A stretch of DNA of 64,000 bases from Bacteroidia bacterium (lineage in GTDB: Bacteria; Bacteroidota; Bacteroidia; Bacteroidales; Azobacteroidaceae): contig BNWW01000001.1 of assembly GCA_025999115.1 (NCBI GenBank), forward strand, positions 1-64,000, read 5' to 3'. The position numbers were made by a program, and so were the translations under genes. Positions 63,224-64,000 of this stretch are shown piece after piece. The notes beneath the pieces are model-generated. The model saw only the letters and a program-made list of their open reading frames with translations. It did no database searches and had not been told where the DNA came from. Positions within the stretch are counted from its first letter, which is position 1; every line of letters starts with the position of its first letter.

Positions 63224-64000
63224 TTATTTCCCTTTCAAAATCCGCTTAATATCATTCAGTTTATTCAGCGCCTCCACCGGCGTTAAATGATCAATCTCCA
63301 AATTGAGAATCTCATCGCGAATCTGCGACAACACCGGGTCGTCCAACTGAAAGAAACTCATTTGATAGCCTTCGCGTTGTGTTGAAATTTCTTTAATTGG
63401 TTTGGCAATGCCGTTTTTCCGGTTATCACTTTCCAATTGCGTCAGAATTTCGTTGCTGCGTTTGACGATACTCATCGGCATTCCCGCCATTTTGGCTACG
63501 TGAATCCCGAAACTGTGTTCGCTGCCGCCTTTCACTAATTTTCTCAAAAAGATGACTTTATTATCGACTTCTTTCACGGAAACATTGTAATTTTTGATGC
63601 GTTTGAACGATTTTTCCATTTCGTTCAATTCGTGGTAATGCGTGGCGAAAAGCGTTTTTGCCCGTCCGCGCGGATGTTCGTGAATGTGCTCGACGATCGC
63701 CCAGGCAATCGAAATGCCGTCGTATGTGGAAGTACCGCGCCCTAACTCGTCAAACAGGATTAAACTCCTTTCCGACAGGTTGTTCAAAATATCGGCCGCT
63801 TCGTTCATTTCCACCATAAAGGTCGATTCGCCCAAGGAAATGTTGTCGCTGGCTCCTACGCGCGTAAAAATTTTATCCACCAAACCGATATGGGCCGATT
63901 CTGCCGGAACGAACGAGCCGATTTGCGTCAACAAAGTAATCAAAGCAGTTTGTCGTAGCAAAGCCGATTTACCCGCCATGTTCGGTCCGGTAATGATGAT
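63224..64000 (-). CDS. mutS: DNA mismatch repair protein MutS, C-terminal part
   Basis: About 259 codons, the 3' end of the gene; the start lies beyond 64000. Seen: [20 protein letters not shown] (Walker A), [20 protein letters not shown] (Walker B), [24 protein letters not shown] and the C-terminal dimerisation region [19 protein letters not shown]. Complete at its 3' end with no sign of damage. Confidence 0.97.
   Translation of the reverse strand: MIITGPNMAGKSALLRQTALITLLTQIGSFVPAESAHIGLVDKIFTRVGASDNISLGESTFMVEMNEAADILNNLSERSLILFDELGRGTSTYDGISIAWAIVEHIHEHPRGRAKTLFATHYHELNEMEKSFKRIKNYNVSVKEVDNKVIFLRKLVKGGSEHSFGIHVAKMAGMPMSIVKRSNEILTQLESDNRKNGIAKPIKEISTQREGYQMSFFQLDDPVLSQIRDEILNLEIDHLTPVEALNKLNDIKRILKGK

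Overview
The window is about 64 kb of a Bacteroidota chromosome, most likely order Bacteroidales. Evidence: the TTTG-N20-TAnnTTTG promoter style, a SusC/SusD pair, a type IX secretion sorting domain, an ATP-dependent PEP carboxykinase, LptF/G and LptD of the Bacteroidota type, and the rSAM/lipoprotein pair known from this phylum. Species cannot be named from the sequence. Genes are on both strands in short operons. One tRNA (Gln-TTG) is present, with no rRNA and no CRISPR array.

Layout. 1-830 is a junction of broken mobile elements: an IS4-like transposase, a 130-bp inverted-repeat segment, an IS200-type transposase tail and a three-hairpin repeat. 830-8.4 kb holds a radical SAM/SPASM enzyme with its lipoprotein partner, pckA, an LptF/G-type permease, a T9SS cargo protein, a DUF5618 protein and a PfkB sugar kinase. 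8.4-9.6 kb holds a decayed outer-membrane protein gene fused to a helix-turn-helix start, behind a strongly structured leader. 9.6-22.7 kb is mainly housekeeping and envelope metabolism: a GH3/beta-lactamase fusion, an MFS transporter, penicillin-binding protein 1A, a TlpA-like thioredoxin, cysK, ahpF and a sodium:solute symporter. A small gene graveyard (14.0-14.6 kb) and a second copy of the three-hairpin repeat lie within it.

22.8-35.3 kb is the most distinctive part. It contains three secreted heavy-metal-associated (HMA) proteins, a TonB plug protein without a barrel, a SusC-like receptor with a reduced N-terminus, a SusD lipoprotein, and a second TonB receptor carrying an extra membrane domain at its N-terminus. 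Two paralogous Ig-like lipoproteins, a YtkA-like protein and an Omp28-like lipoprotein complete it. The genes point the same way with short gaps or overlaps, and an internally deleted IS5-family element sits in the middle. The gene content suggests uptake or handling of a metal, perhaps copper, or of a metal-bearing ligand at the cell surface. The metal and the function are inference.

35.3-43.5 kb mixes core genes (lactonase, rfbD, rbfA, a LolC/E permease, trpS, half-size chromate transporter) with remnants of toxin-antitoxin-like and ATPase genes and a 238-bp MITE-like element. 43.6-53.5 kb holds a poly-glycine secreted protein and its partner, dapF, an HD-domain protein, lptD, ung, tRNA-Gln and a CapA-like protein. 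53.5-61.3 kb is a surface-glycan operon on the minus strand: flippase, methyltransferase, four glycosyltransferases and a DUF268 protein. The right end has a broken HATPase gene, a DUF4143 ATPase with a perfect palindrome at its promoter, and the 3' part of mutS, which runs off the window.
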